From assembly GCA_900290255.1 (NCBI GenBank), contig OMOD01000111.1:89021-153020 (forward strand): DNA of 64,000 bases. Direction: 5' to 3'. The notes under the pieces were generated by a model, which was not told the DNA's origin, ran no database searches, and saw only the letters and a program-made list of their open reading frames with translations. A program made the translations under genes and the position numbers. Source of the DNA: Candidatus Sulfotelmatobacter kueseliae (lineage in GTDB: Bacteria > Acidobacteriota > Terriglobia > Terriglobales > Acidobacteriaceae). Shown piece by piece: positions 1-9,042 of the stretch. Each line of letters opens with the position of its first letter. The first letter of the stretch is position 1.

Positions 1-267
1 TCGGCGGGCACTGACACAGTGGATGGCCATGCCTGCAAGGTGGAGAATTTGACGGTCACTCCCCACAATGGCCAACCCTCCAAGATGAAGGTCTGGGAAG
101 CCGAGGACCTTAAGGGCTTTCCCATCAAGATTGAGATGCAGTCCAGCCATGGCCTGGTCACAATGGAGTACAAAGACGTGAGCTTGAACGAACCCGACGC
201 CTCGCTATTCACTCATCCGGAAAATTGCCGGCAAATGCCTACCATGCCGGGCGGCGGGCCACACTAA
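1..267 (+). CDS. C-terminal part of an exported LolA/DUF4412-like protein
   Basis: An open frame enters from the left edge without a stop and ends at TAA 265-267, so only the last 88 residues are present. They contain the phrase TVDGHACKVENL, then short alternating hydrophobic strands (KMKVWEAEDL, FPIKIEMQSS, VTMEYKDV) and a Pro/Gly-rich tail PTMPGGGPH. That arrangement resembles the end of DUF4412/LolA-like beta proteins that follow a signal peptide, but the N-terminus and any signal sequence lie outside the window. The family call is an inference from strand pattern only. No downstream partner on the same strand; the next gene is convergent. Confidence 0.45.
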   Translation, partial: SAGTDTVDGHACKVENLTVTPHNGQPSKMKVWEAEDLKGFPIKIEMQSSHGLVTMEYKDVSLNEPDASLFTHPENCRQMPTMPGGGPH

Positions 268-371
268 AGAACACGCCACCGGTTCGACGTAGCCAGGTGA
301 GAACTGCCCACGCTCAACACGATCCTTCGCGACAAAAAGCGCCGCTCAGGATGACAACACATTTGTGGTCC

Positions 372-1040
372 TCATTTCTTGATGCGCACCTGAACGCGCG
401 CGCTTTCCGGCAACGTTCCGTTTAACAATTCGACTTTGCCGTCGCGCACGATCCCTTCGAATTCCTGCGGCAGCTGAGCCGAAGGCTGCGCGGGCGAGCC
501 TGCCCTGAGCAAAGTCGAAGGGTCGCCCGCGCCCGCACGGTCCGCGGACAGGAGTGTCCGCGCCACACGCCCCATGCCCTTGTCCATGGCTTCGTTGGCC
601 AGTTGGTCGGCTTCCTGATTGTGCTCGCGCAGGGCGTGGCCGATGGAAAACCAATCGAGCTGGGCAATCAGCTCTTTGGCGCGCGCGTGCAGATCTTTCA
701 GTGGAGCATTCTTCACCTTGTAAATGCCTTTGATCTGGCGGACGAGCAATTCCGAGTCGCTGATCAGCTTGAGCGCTTTGGGGCCGTGCTGAAGCGCGTA
801 TTCAAGAGCGGCGATCAGGCCTTGATACTCGGCAAAGTTGTTGGTCTGGTGGCCGAGATATTCGCTGAGCGCGGCGACCCGGCGTCCGGCTTCGTCTTGG
901 ATGACCACACCGTAGCCGGCGGGGCCGGGATTGCCGCGTGCGCCCCCGTCGCTGTGAGCAATGAGGTAGCGCTGGGGAGGATTTTCGCGGGACTCGAAAA
1001 GATGGCGGGTGCCGCTGCTGCGGGAGGGATGAGAGGGCAT
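372..1040 (-). CDS. Ribonuclease HI family protein with a repeat-encoded insert
   Basis: 222 residues. The RNase H fold spans about residues 24-155, with the metal-binding acidic residues visible as D31 (SDGGARGNPG), E71 (NNFAEYQG), D95 (ISDSELL) and D145 (NQEADQLANEA). It would hydrolyse RNA in RNA-DNA hybrids. After residue 157 the conserved fold ends and residues about 158-189 (VARTLLSADRAGAGD onward) are encoded by GC-rich palindromic repeat DNA at about 475-575. A short tail (FEGIVRDGKVELLNG) follows and looks like a separate small beta segment. ATG at 1040 has no clear Shine-Dalgarno sequence, so a start inside the first 20 residues is possible. Oriented with the phosphoesterase upstream, with repeat DNA between. 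Confidence 0.85.
   Translation of the reverse strand: MPSHPSRSSGTRHLFESRENPPQRYLIAHSDGGARGNPGPAGYGVVIQDEAGRRVAALSEYLGHQTNNFAEYQGLIAALEYALQHGPKALKLISDSELLVRQIKGIYKVKNAPLKDLHARAKELIAQLDWFSIGHALREHNQEADQLANEAMDKGMGRVARTLLSADRAGAGDPSTLLRAGSPAQPSAQLPQEFEGIVRDGKVELLNGTLPESARVQVRIKK
475..575. repeat. GC-rich palindromic repeat inside the RNase HI-like gene
   Basis: Two nested palindromes lie within the coding frame: CGGGCGAGCC...GGGTCGCCCG at about 491-530, and GCGGACA...TGTCCGC at about 544-561 followed by CGCCACAC. The second matches repeat DNA seen near the end of the dihydrouridine synthase gene (GTGTGGCGCGGGCAC at about 11450). The insert carries no stop in the gene's frame. Confidence 0.7.
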
Positions 1041-1082
1041 GATCGAAGTTTACAACGGCGGGCGGGAACGTTGGCGCGGGCC

Positions 1083-1129
1083 GTCGAGCTTCGCTCGACC
1101 GGACAGCCGGGGGCGGCTGTCCCCACATG
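1083..1129. repeat. Composite palindromic repeat (GTCGAGC unit plus GGACAGCC unit)
   Basis: Between two minus-strand genes. GTCGAGCTTCGCTCGAC (1083-1099) is a perfect palindrome with a three-base loop; it is followed directly by GGACAGCC...GGCTGTCC (1101-1122). The same two units recur next to each other at 59101-59140. The region could fold into two hairpins in either strand's transcript. Confidence 0.75.
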
Positions 1130-1152
1130 GATGTGCTGGCCCCCTGCCCACG

Positions 1153-1923
1153 CTACCGCCCGGCGGCCAGGCGGGTGGCGAGGCGTGGCGGAAGCTTTGC
1201 CTCGAACATGCGGTCCTGCGCGGATTTCAAATTGTAGGGTGTGCGGTGGAAATGAACGACCTGCGCGTCGGTGTCGAACAGGGCGAAAGCGGCGCGCCAG
1301 TCGCCGTCGCGCGGCTGGCCGACCGAGCCCGGATTGATCAAGTAACGTGCGGAAGTCCTGAGCTGGAAGGCGACGGACTCGGCCTTGCCGACGGTGCGAT
1401 ACTCCGGGCGGAAACCGTCGGCGCCCGAGCCGTTGACGAAAAATCCGCCCTGCAGATGGGTGTGCCCAAAAAAAGTCAGGGAGACAGTAAGCGTAACCAG
1501 CGGAGCCAGGGCATCGCCTAGAGAAACAACATACTCATCCTCGTCGTTGGGAGAGCCGTGCACTAACTGCACCTGGGGAAAGTCCGGCAAGGAAACCGGC
1601 CCGTGGGGCAGAGCGCGCAGCCAGTCGAGATTCTCGGGCGTTAATTCATTGCGCGTCCAGATCGCCGCGGTGGCTGCCATAACATTGAAGTCTTCCAGGT
1701 CCATGAGACCGGTAGCCGCCTTGTCGTGATTGCCCCGAACAAAAACCTTGCCCAGGTCGCGGGAACGGTCGGTAACCTCGTTCGGGCTGGCGCCGTATCC
1801 GACGATATCGCCGAGATTGACGACCAGGTCATAAGCTGGAGCGACCGCCAGGCAGGCGTCGAGCGCCTCGAGATTGGCATGAACGTCGCTCAGCAGGAGT
1901 ATGCGCAAGGCGGCCCCGGACAA
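1153..1923 (-). CDS. Calcineurin-like metallophosphoesterase
   Basis: 256 residues. All metal-site motifs of the YfcE/MPP superfamily are visible: D13-x-H15 (SDVHAN), GDIVGYG with D39, GNHD at 64-67, H122 (VHGSP) and GHTH at 153-156. Expected to be a cytoplasmic phosphodiesterase/phosphatase using two metal ions; the substrate cannot be read from sequence. The frame begins with TTG at 1923; a second TTG at 1908 gives LRILLLSDVHANL, which is closer to the usual family N-terminus, so the start is uncertain by five residues. It lies 42 bp downstream of the peptide ABC ATPase on the same strand. Confidence 0.85.
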   Translation of the reverse strand: MSGAALRILLLSDVHANLEALDACLAVAPAYDLVVNLGDIVGYGASPNEVTDRSRDLGKVFVRGNHDKAATGLMDLEDFNVMAATAAIWTRNELTPENLDWLRALPHGPVSLPDFPQVQLVHGSPNDEDEYVVSLGDALAPLVTLTVSLTFFGHTHLQGGFFVNGSGADGFRPEYRTVGKAESVAFQLRTSARYLINPGSVGQPRDGDWRAAFALFDTDAQVVHFHRTPYNLKSAQDRMFEAKLPPRLATRLAAGR

Positions 1924-1965
1924 AGTGGGGATTATAGACCAACGACGACTGCCGTGGGTGTCCGG

Positions 1966-2997
<1,032 letters not shown>

Positions 2998-3050
2998 AGA
3001 CTCATGGTAGCAAGTCAAACCGCCGGCGGGTGGCCAAACTCACCGGAAGC

Positions 3051-3443
3051 CTAATGAAGGAACAATGCTACAGCCATCGCCACAATCGCGAGTTTTACGA
3101 ACCAGCCGGTCGCGTAAGAGGTGACAAACACACGGTGGAGTTTCATGAACGCCGCGTTCGTCAGGATCATGGGCAAAGGGCCAATCAACCAGACCGCAAC
3201 CGCCAGCTTCATCGCACCCGCGAAGGAATGCAGACCCAACCGCGCGCAGACACAGGCAAAGACTCCGCAGGTCAGAAATGGCAGCGGGCTCGTCAGGGCA
3301 ATCGCTTTCGCTTCAGCACCCTGCCGCCAGACTTCCGGATACGTGTAGCGGCGATGTAGCCAATCCCCGGCAAAGAACCAATCCGTCAACGACGTGACAA
3401 TGCCGGCTCCAATGATGATCAGAGCCAGCCGCATCCAGTTCAT
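3051..3443 (-). CDS. Small integral membrane protein (DUF1761-like)
   Basis: 130 residues with about four hydrophobic segments (residues 4-25, 52-68, 76-96, 108-128) and a short charged stretch DWLHRRYTYPEVWRQG after the first. AGGAG six bases before ATG 3443 supports the start. The layout and size resemble DUF1761-type membrane proteins of unknown function, but the family call rests on general appearance. Function unknown; flanked by the SPFH gene upstream and the peptide ABC ATPase downstream on the same strand. Confidence 0.7.
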   Translation of the reverse strand: MNWMRLALIIIGAGIVTSLTDWFFAGDWLHRRYTYPEVWRQGAEAKAIALTSPLPFLTCGVFACVCARLGLHSFAGAMKLAVAVWLIGPLPMILTNAAFMKLHRVFVTSYATGWFVKLAIVAMAVALFLH

Positions 3444-3506
3444 AGCGTGCTCCTATGGAACAGGCATTGTACGCCGCCCCTTCCGGAAGACGGCCCCTGC
3501 CGCCAC

Positions 3507-4358
3507 CTACTGTCCCAGGATTAACGGCAACCCGTTCTTGTTATTGCCGATCACGACAACTTTTGTATTTGCGCTCTTGGCCAGATTCTCGGTGGCCTCA
3601 ATTCCCTTCCACTCGAGGAGCGACGGTGTAATGCCCTGGGCCACGATCTGTTGGAAGTCGCGCACGCCGGCGGCTTCGATGCGCTTGCGCTGCGCCTCCT
3701 GCGTTTCCTTCTGCAGGCGGAAGTTCATGGCCAGAGCTTCCTGCTCGGCTTGCTGCTTGGCTTCAATCGAGGCTTTCAGCGTGGCGGGCAGCTGGATGTC
3801 GCGCAGTAGAACGTTCTCCACGATCAAGCCGCGCTGGTTGAGCTCGGCGGTTACCTGATCGTAGATCTGCTTGGCCACCATCTCGCGTTCGCCCGTATAG
3901 AGAGCGTTCGCGGTATGAGAAGCGGTTGCTTCACGGATGGCGGAGCGCAGCGTCGGTTCGACCACAACGTTTTCGTAGTCGGCCCCGATCTTCTGGAAGA
4001 CTTCTGCGGCCCGGTCGGGATTGAGGTGATAGATGAGCGAGGTGTCGAGGCTCATCATCAGACCTTCGCTGGAAGGAACACTGGCTGATTCCTTGAGGGT
4101 CTGCGTCTGGACGGAAAGCTCATTATTGGTTTTCAGGGGATTGATGAGGTGGATGCCCTCGCCCAGGGTTTCGGTGGATTGCACCTTCCCGAACAGCGTG
4201 AGAACACCCACGTGGCCTGTACCCACCTTGGTTACGGAACTGAAGAGCAGGATTACGAGCAGGAAGGCAAGGATGCCCAGGCCGATTAAGCGCAGGAGGC
4301 CGCCGCTGTGGCCGCCGCCGTCAATAACTCTGCCGCGAGATGGATCAAAGATCGTCAT
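3507..4358 (-). CDS. Prohibitin-like SPFH-domain membrane protein
   Basis: 283 residues. One N-terminal membrane segment (about residues 24-43, LIGLGILAFLLVILLFSSV) is followed by an SPFH/band-7 domain (VGTGHVGVLTLFGKVQ ... GIHLINPL ... VVVEPTLRSAIREATA) and a helical region rich in Ala/Glu (ASIEAKQQAEQEALAMNFRL). This is the prohibitin/HflK-HflC architecture: a membrane-anchored oligomer that scaffolds microdomains and can hold the FtsH protease in check. No hflK/hflC pair or ftsH neighbour here. Start ATG at 4358 with a G-rich tract upstream. Confidence 0.88.
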   Translation of the reverse strand: MTIFDPSRGRVIDGGGHSGGLLRLIGLGILAFLLVILLFSSVTKVGTGHVGVLTLFGKVQSTETLGEGIHLINPLKTNNELSVQTQTLKESASVPSSEGLMMSLDTSLIYHLNPDRAAEVFQKIGADYENVVVEPTLRSAIREATASHTANALYTGEREMVAKQIYDQVTAELNQRGLIVENVLLRDIQLPATLKASIEAKQQAEQEALAMNFRLQKETQEAQRKRIEAAGVRDFQQIVAQGITPSLLEWKGIEATENLAKSANTKVVVIGNNKNGLPLILGQ

Positions 4359-4403
4359 GATGGTTTTTCCCCCAGGCGATTATAGGCCGGGACGATGCGC
4401 GGG

Positions 4404-4507
4404 GGTTGTCTTGGGGGTTGGGTCTTGGGCTTTGAGCACCGAAGCTGATTCTGAAACCCAGTACCTAACACCAACGCCTAAGACCCAAGACCTACGACCT
4501 ACGACCC
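4404..4507. repeat. Intergenic inverted word repeat (TTGGGTCTTGGG / CCTAAGACCCAAG)
   Basis: A G/T-rich arm (GGGTTGGGTCTTGGGC near 4412-4430) faces a C/A-rich arm (CCTAAGACCCAAGACCTACGACC, near 4477-4500) that itself repeats the word ACCTACGACC. The whole lies between the divergent SPFH and MoaD-like genes and could form a long imperfect hairpin. No coding signal seen. Confidence 0.5.
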
Positions 4508-4553
4508 GGCTTGAATCTTGCCCGACAGCTGCCGCATCTCTTACAGTAAGTCT

Positions 4554-4832
4554 ATGAGCAAGATTCACATTCCTACACCCCTGCGGCAGTATGTGGGCAA
4601 GCAGACTGCGGTCGAAGTGCCTGGGACGACCGTCGGCGAGGCGATGAGCGCGCTGGTCGAACGGCATCCTGACTTGCGCAAGCACCTTTATACCGAAGAG
4701 GGCAAGCTGCGCGCTTTCGTGAATCTGTACGTCAACGATGAAGACATCCGCTACCTGCAGAAGGAGGCGACCGCGCTGAAGGAAGGTGATAACATTTCGA
4801 TTGTGCCTTCCATCGCGGGAGGCGCGGCCTGA
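4554..4832 (+). CDS. MoaD/ThiS-family sulfur carrier (CysO-like ubiquitin-fold protein)
   Basis: 92 residues with the beta-grasp pattern of MoaD/ThiS proteins: KIHIPTPLRQYVG, TVGEAMSALVERHP, LYVNDEDIRYL and the terminal strand ISIVPSIAGG. Such proteins are adenylated and thiocarboxylated on a terminal Gly-Gly by an E1-like enzyme and donate sulfur. Here GG is followed by two alanines, so the tail would need trimming before activation. The gene lies 119 bp before a MoeZ-type E1/rhodanese fusion, the arrangement seen for mycobacterial CysO-MoeZ sulfur transfer to cysteine. A longer reading from 4518 is possible, but the fold begins at ATG 4554. Confidence 0.85.
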   Translation: MSKIHIPTPLRQYVGKQTAVEVPGTTVGEAMSALVERHPDLRKHLYTEEGKLRAFVNLYVNDEDIRYLQKEATALKEGDNISIVPSIAGGAA

Positions 4833-4847
4833 GTGGGGATTTGGGGG

Positions 4848-4941
4848 CATTTCCGATTGTCAATTTCCGATTTTCGATTGAAAAAGCCAAATCTCTTGTG
4901 CACTGCCTAATCGGCAATCGGAAATCGACAATCGAAAATTC
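4848..4941. repeat. Intergenic inverted word repeat (AATCGGAAATCGACAATCG)
   Basis: The left arm CCGATTGTCAATTTCCGATT (about 4853-4872) is answered on the right by AATCGGAAATCGACAATCG (about 4915-4933), and each arm repeats the word TTTCCGATT/AATCGAAAA. AT content is far above the surrounding genes. It sits between the sulfur carrier and the MoeZ gene. Confidence 0.6.
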
Positions 4942-4951
4942 CTAAGAGTTT

Positions 4952-6115
4952 ATGGCCACCACTACAGAAATACCAGTCACGCTGAGCAAAGACGAAATCC
5001 TGCGCTACTCGCGGCATCTGATCATGCCCGAGGTGGGCATGGAGGGGCAGCAGAAGCTCAAGGCGGCGCGCGTGCTGTGCATCGGGACAGGCGGACTCGG
5101 CTCGCCGCTGGCCATGTATCTGACGGCCGCGGGCGTGGGCACGCTGGGGCTGGTGGATTTCGATGTGGTGGATTCCTCGAATCTGCAGCGGCAGATCATT
5201 CACTCGACGGCCGATGTTGGGCGCAAGAAACTCGACTCGGCGGCGGACAAGCTGAAGGGGATCAATCCCTATCTGAATCTGCGCCTGTTTGACACCAAGC
5301 TGACGAGCGCGAACGCGCTCGATCTGTTTCGCGAGTTCGACATCATCGCCGACGGCACCGACAATTTTCCGACTCGCTATCTGGTGAACGACGCCTGCGT
5401 GCTCACGGGCAAGCCGAATGTCTACGGATCGGTTTTCCGCTTCGAGGGACAGGCCAGCGTGTTCGCGACCAAGGAAGGGCCGTGCTACCGATGCCTGTAT
5501 CCTGAGCCACCGCCGCCGGGCGTGGTGCCCTCGTGCGCCGAAGGCGGCGTGCTGGGGATTTTGCCCGGGCTGGTGGGTGTGATGCAGGCGACCGAAGCCA
5601 TCAAACTGATTCTGGGCGTGGGCGAGCCGCTGATCGGACGGCTGCTGCTGGTGGATGCGCTGGGTATGCGGTTCCGCGAACTCAAGCTGCGCAAGAATCC
5701 CGATTGCCCGGTGTGCGGCACCCATCCCACGGTCACGAAGCTGATCGACTACAACGAATTCTGCGGCATTCGCGGAGAGGAGAAACCGGTGGCGAGCGGA
5801 GTTCCGGAAATCCAGGTGGAGGAACTGAAGCGGCGGCTGGATGCGAAAGAAGATCTCTTCGTTCTCGACGTGCGCGAGCCGCACGAATACCAGATCTGCA
5901 ACCTGGGCGGATATCTGATTCCGCTGAACGATCTGCCCAAGCGCGTGCATGAGCTCGATTCGAGCCGCGAGATCGTGGTGCATTGCAAGATGGGCGGCCG
6001 CAGCGCCAAAGCGGTGGCCTTTCTGCAGCAGGCAGGATTCAAGAAGGTGCACAATCTCGCCGGAGGGATCACGGCCTGGTCCGACCGCGTGGATTCGCGG
6101 ATACCGAAGTACTGA
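4952..6115 (+). CDS. moeZ: Molybdopterin/sulfur-carrier adenylyltransferase with C-terminal rhodanese domain
   Basis: 387 residues in two domains. Residues about 12-275 are an E1-like ThiF/MoeB domain: nucleotide loop GTGGLGSP (45-52), DVVDSSNLQRQ, zinc ligands C178/C181 and C252/C255, and the conserved PSCAEGG cysteine C195. Residues about 285-385 are a rhodanese domain with active-site C345 in VVHCKMGGRS. The fusion activates a MoaD/ThiS/CysO-type carrier by adenylation and then supplies sulfur from the rhodanese cysteine, as MOCS3 and mycobacterial MoeZ do. The likely carrier is encoded just upstream. The start is ATG at 4952 after AGAGTTT. Confidence 0.93.
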   Translation: MATTTEIPVTLSKDEILRYSRHLIMPEVGMEGQQKLKAARVLCIGTGGLGSPLAMYLTAAGVGTLGLVDFDVVDSSNLQRQIIHSTADVGRKKLDSAADKLKGINPYLNLRLFDTKLTSANALDLFREFDIIADGTDNFPTRYLVNDACVLTGKPNVYGSVFRFEGQASVFATKEGPCYRCLYPEPPPPGVVPSCAEGGVLGILPGLVGVMQATEAIKLILGVGEPLIGRLLLVDALGMRFRELKLRKNPDCPVCGTHPTVTKLIDYNEFCGIRGEEKPVASGVPEIQVEELKRRLDAKEDLFVLDVREPHEYQICNLGGYLIPLNDLPKRVHELDSSREIVVHCKMGGRSAKAVAFLQQAGFKKVHNLAGGITAWSDRVDSRIPKY

Positions 6116-6147
6116 GTCAGTTGCCAGTAGTCAGTTGTCAGTTTTTG

Positions 6148-6236
6148 ACGGGGAGTGCGAGAGCGCTCCCCGGTTCTTGTCCGTCGCCGAAACGGCGGGT
6201 TCGTATCAGGGCATCGCTTCAGCGATGCCACCAGCC
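6148..6236. repeat. Cluster of short hairpins between moeZ and the PEGA gene
   Basis: Three small palindromes follow one another: GGGGAGTGCGAGAGCGCTCCCC (imperfect, 6150-6171), CCGTCGCCGAAACGGCGG (6181-6198) and GCATCGCTTCAGCGATGC (6211-6228). The last type (word-tcag-word) recurs at 35554-35573 and 16311-16330. They could act as a transcription end for moeZ, but no T-run follows. Confidence 0.5.
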
Positions 6237-6334
6237 TAGATTGCCGTTGAACATCCTTTCTCCGGGGGACATAATAAGCGGTTCCCGGATTCTCTCCCCT
6301 GTTTATCCTTCAAACTAGACCCGGAGGGCCCCCC

Positions 6335-7234
6335 ATGAAGAGAATTCTATCGTTGCCATTCTTCCTGATGGTTTTGTCTCTAGTCGCAGCAGGTCAAACG
6401 ACAGCTAGTCCCCAAACCGCCGCCGCGCCACCTCAACAACCAACCGCGCCACCGGCCGCTCCGCAGGTTTCCGAGACGTCGAACTTTACCTCGGCAAAAG
6501 GATTTGTCCTCGAGGACGGGACGCCCGTGAGGATGCGAATCAACCGGACCATCTCCTCCGCCGATGCCCACGTGGGCGATACGGTGGACTTCGAGGTACT
6601 GCAGGACATCAGCCTAAACGGCACCCTTGTTATCCCCAAAGGAGGATTGGCTTTCGCGACGGTGACTGAGGCGCAACCCAAGCGGAGAATGGCCCGCGGC
6701 GGCAAGCTCGACATTAACATCGACTACGTGAAGCTGCTCAGCAGCGAGAAGGCGGCCTTGCGCGCGGTGAAGGATATGAGCGGTGGTGGTCACACCGGAG
6801 CCATGGTGGGCGGAATGGTGGCGACCAGCCTCGTCTTTTTCCCTGCTGCGCCATTCTTCCTGTTCATGCACGGCAAAGATATCAGCATTCCAAAGGGAAC
6901 CGAGGTCACCGCGTACGTGAACGGAGACATGAAGCTGGACATTGCGAAGTTTCAGCCGGCCCCCACCCCACAACCGACCGTAGCGGCTGGCGGCAGCCCG
7001 AATGCTGACTCCACGTCCGCCAAGATCCAGCTTGAATCGGACCCCACAGGTGCAGACATCGAGATCGATGGCAGTTTTGTCGGTAATACCCCATCCGATG
7101 TGCAGGTGCCCGAGGGCGATCATACGATCACCGTCAAGAAGGCCGGCTTCAAGGACTGGGAACGAAAGTTGAAGGTGTCTGCGGGCAGCAGCGTGCACCT
7201 CGACGCCGAGTTAGAGAAAGTGACGAGCCAGTAG
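6335..7234 (+). CDS. Exported PEGA-domain protein
   Basis: 299 residues. A cleavable signal peptide (MKRILSLPFFLMVLSLVAAGQ) is followed by a Pro/Ala/Gln linker, a beta-rich region (residues about 50-150, with FVLEDGTPVRMRINRTISS and GDTVDFEVLQDI), a hydrophobic stretch MVATSLVFFPAAPFFLFMHG near 165-185, and a C-terminal PEGA domain (residues about 229-297: IQLESDPTGADIEIDGSFVG ... VPEGDHTITVKKAGF). PEGA domains are cell-surface beta modules common in Acidobacteriota. Precise role unknown. CGGAGGG eight bases before ATG supports the start. Confidence 0.85.
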   Translation: MKRILSLPFFLMVLSLVAAGQTTASPQTAAAPPQQPTAPPAAPQVSETSNFTSAKGFVLEDGTPVRMRINRTISSADAHVGDTVDFEVLQDISLNGTLVIPKGGLAFATVTEAQPKRRMARGGKLDINIDYVKLLSSEKAALRAVKDMSGGGHTGAMVGGMVATSLVFFPAAPFFLFMHGKDISIPKGTEVTAYVNGDMKLDIAKFQPAPTPQPTVAAGGSPNADSTSAKIQLESDPTGADIEIDGSFVGNTPSDVQVPEGDHTITVKKAGFKDWERKLKVSAGSSVHLDAELEKVTSQ

Positions 7235-7337
7235 TAGGAGCTCGTCTCTTAGATTCCTCCAATCTCTACGGGCCAGCCGGCGCGCAATCCTCGGCAAGTT
7301 TCTCTCCATCCCGCCGATAGACACAGATGTGAGCCTT

Positions 7338-8600
7338 ATGTCCACCGGGCAGGGAGTAGCGCGCGCCAAAGAGAAGGGGAAAGAAAAAGACGCACGGCCG
7401 CTCCGCTATGTGGCGCGGCAGCCCATCTTCGACCGCGCGGAGAAGGTCTTCGGCTACGAATTGCTGTTTCGCGACGGGCTCGAAAACGCCTTCAGCGGAG
7501 ACACCGACGAAGCGTCGCGGGCGACCTTAGACCGTTCGCTGCTGATGGGGCTGGATGTTCTGTGTGATGGGCGGCGGGCGTTTGTGAACTGCACCCGGGA
7601 CACGCTGATCAAGGGACTGGTCATGGTGCTGCCCTCGGCCACGACCATCGTGGAGATTCTGGAAAACGTCCCGCCGGATCCGGAGGTGATCGCCGCCTGC
7701 CGGAATCTGAAAGAAGAGGGCTACCTGATCGCGCTCGACGACTATGTGGCGGGCGACGCGCGGGAACCGCTGGCCGAGATCGCGGACATCATCAAAGTAG
7801 ATATGCCGCTGACCACCGAGGAGCAGCGGGCCGAATTGATCAGGCTGTATGGGCCGTGGCGCTGCCGCATGCTGGCCGAGAAGATCGAAACCCAAACCGA
7901 CTTCGTACGGGCCAGAGACCAGGGGTTCGTCTACTTTCAAGGATACTTCTTCCGCCGTCCGGAGATGCTGAACACGCGCGACATGCCGGCCAACCGGCTG
8001 AACTACTTGCGCATGCTGCAGGAAGTGGGGCGGGAGGAACTGGACGTCATCAAACTGGAGAGAGTGATCAAGCCGGAGGCGTCGGTCTGCTACCGGCTGC
8101 TGCGCTATCTGAATTCGACGGTGTTCGGACTCAAAAGCGAAATTCATTCGGTGCGGCATGCGCTGTCGATGCTGGGAGAGCGGGAAGTACGGCGCTGGGT
8201 GCGGCTGGTGGCGGCGGTGGGCGCAGGACAGGAAAAGACCAGCGACCTGGTGCTCTCGGCGCTGGTGCGCGGGCGCTTTGGCGAACTGCTGCAGCCGCGC
8301 GTGACCCATGGGGAATCAGACCTGTTCCTGCTGGGACTGCTGTCGCTGATTGACGTCATGCTGGAAATGCCGATGGCGGAGGTGCTCGACCGGATTCCCC
8401 TGGATCATGAGACCAAGGCGGTGCTGCTGGGCCAGGCGAGCGTGCTGCGTCCGGTGTACCAGTTGATCCTGGCGCACGAGAGCGGGGAGTGGGAAGCGGC
8501 GGCGCAATTGAGCCACAGCCTGCAATTGGATTCTGAAGAGGTAGCCGGATACTACTGGCAGGCCCAGCGCTGGGCGCGCGAAGTGTCGGCGGCGGGATGA
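7338..8600 (+). CDS. EAL-HDOD signalling protein (YuxH type)
   Basis: About 420 residues; GTG at 7329 is an alternative start three codons upstream. Residues about 25-215 form an EAL-like domain: YVARQPIFDRAEKVFGYELLFR, FVNCTRDTLIKG, VEILENV, LDDYVAGDA, IKVDMPL, LAEKIET and YFQGYFFRRPE. Residues about 215-400 form an HDOD domain (LLRYLNSTVFGLKSEIHSVR, HALSMLGEREVRRWV). The EAL signature is ELL and the DDF motif is DDY, so hydrolysis of cyclic-di-GMP is doubtful and binding or protein-protein signalling is more likely. The charged Lys/Glu run near the N-terminus looks like a flexible leader. Confidence 0.88.
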   Translation: MSTGQGVARAKEKGKEKDARPLRYVARQPIFDRAEKVFGYELLFRDGLENAFSGDTDEASRATLDRSLLMGLDVLCDGRRAFVNCTRDTLIKGLVMVLPSATTIVEILENVPPDPEVIAACRNLKEEGYLIALDDYVAGDAREPLAEIADIIKVDMPLTTEEQRAELIRLYGPWRCRMLAEKIETQTDFVRARDQGFVYFQGYFFRRPEMLNTRDMPANRLNYLRMLQEVGREELDVIKLERVIKPEASVCYRLLRYLNSTVFGLKSEIHSVRHALSMLGEREVRRWVRLVAAVGAGQEKTSDLVLSALVRGRFGELLQPRVTHGESDLFLLGLLSLIDVMLEMPMAEVLDRIPLDHETKAVLLGQASVLRPVYQLILAHESGEWEAAAQLSHSLQLDSEEVAGYYWQAQRWAREVSAAG

Positions 8601-9042
8601 AACCGGCAGCGGGAAAGCTGGTGTGTGATACGGGTTCAGGGGAAGTGGCCGGAGCCGAGGCATCCTTCCGGTGCATGTCCTCCTGTGCAAAAGCAGTTAC
8701 CTGGGGGCCTTGCGCGACCGGGCCAGGACGAGTAGCATAGGGATGTTCTCATTCAGAGGCCTCGTTCCCGCGCAGGCCTCCTGCGCCAGCCGTTCCGAGG
8801 CGGCGCCCACGGATCCGATAAGCGGAAAATCGATACTAACTTTAAGTGGCAAGTTCGTTCACCAGTAGGCGGTTCGTTCAGTAGGTGGGGTTCGTTTCAG
8901 GGAGTGTCCAGCCGCAACCCGCACGCCAGCAGATTGGGATGGCGCACGCCAGGTGAGCCGTCCGTGCAACCGGGTTGAGGGCGCGGACCATCGCGCGACA
9001 TGCATAACTTTGCGACTCGTGACGCAATAGCTTGAGAGGACT
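8601..9042. other. Intergenic stretch with no gene seen
   Basis: No frame with recognisable coding character was found on either strand. A short near-direct repeat CAGTAGGCGGTTCGTT / CAGTAGGTGGGGTTCGTT occurs at about 8863-8895. A ribosome binding site GAGAGGA precedes the next gene at 9043. Confidence 0.5.

Noticed and set aside
4907-6052. Long open frame (381 codons) opposite moeZ
   Set aside because: His/Arg/Gln-rich antisense shadow of a conserved two-domain enzyme.
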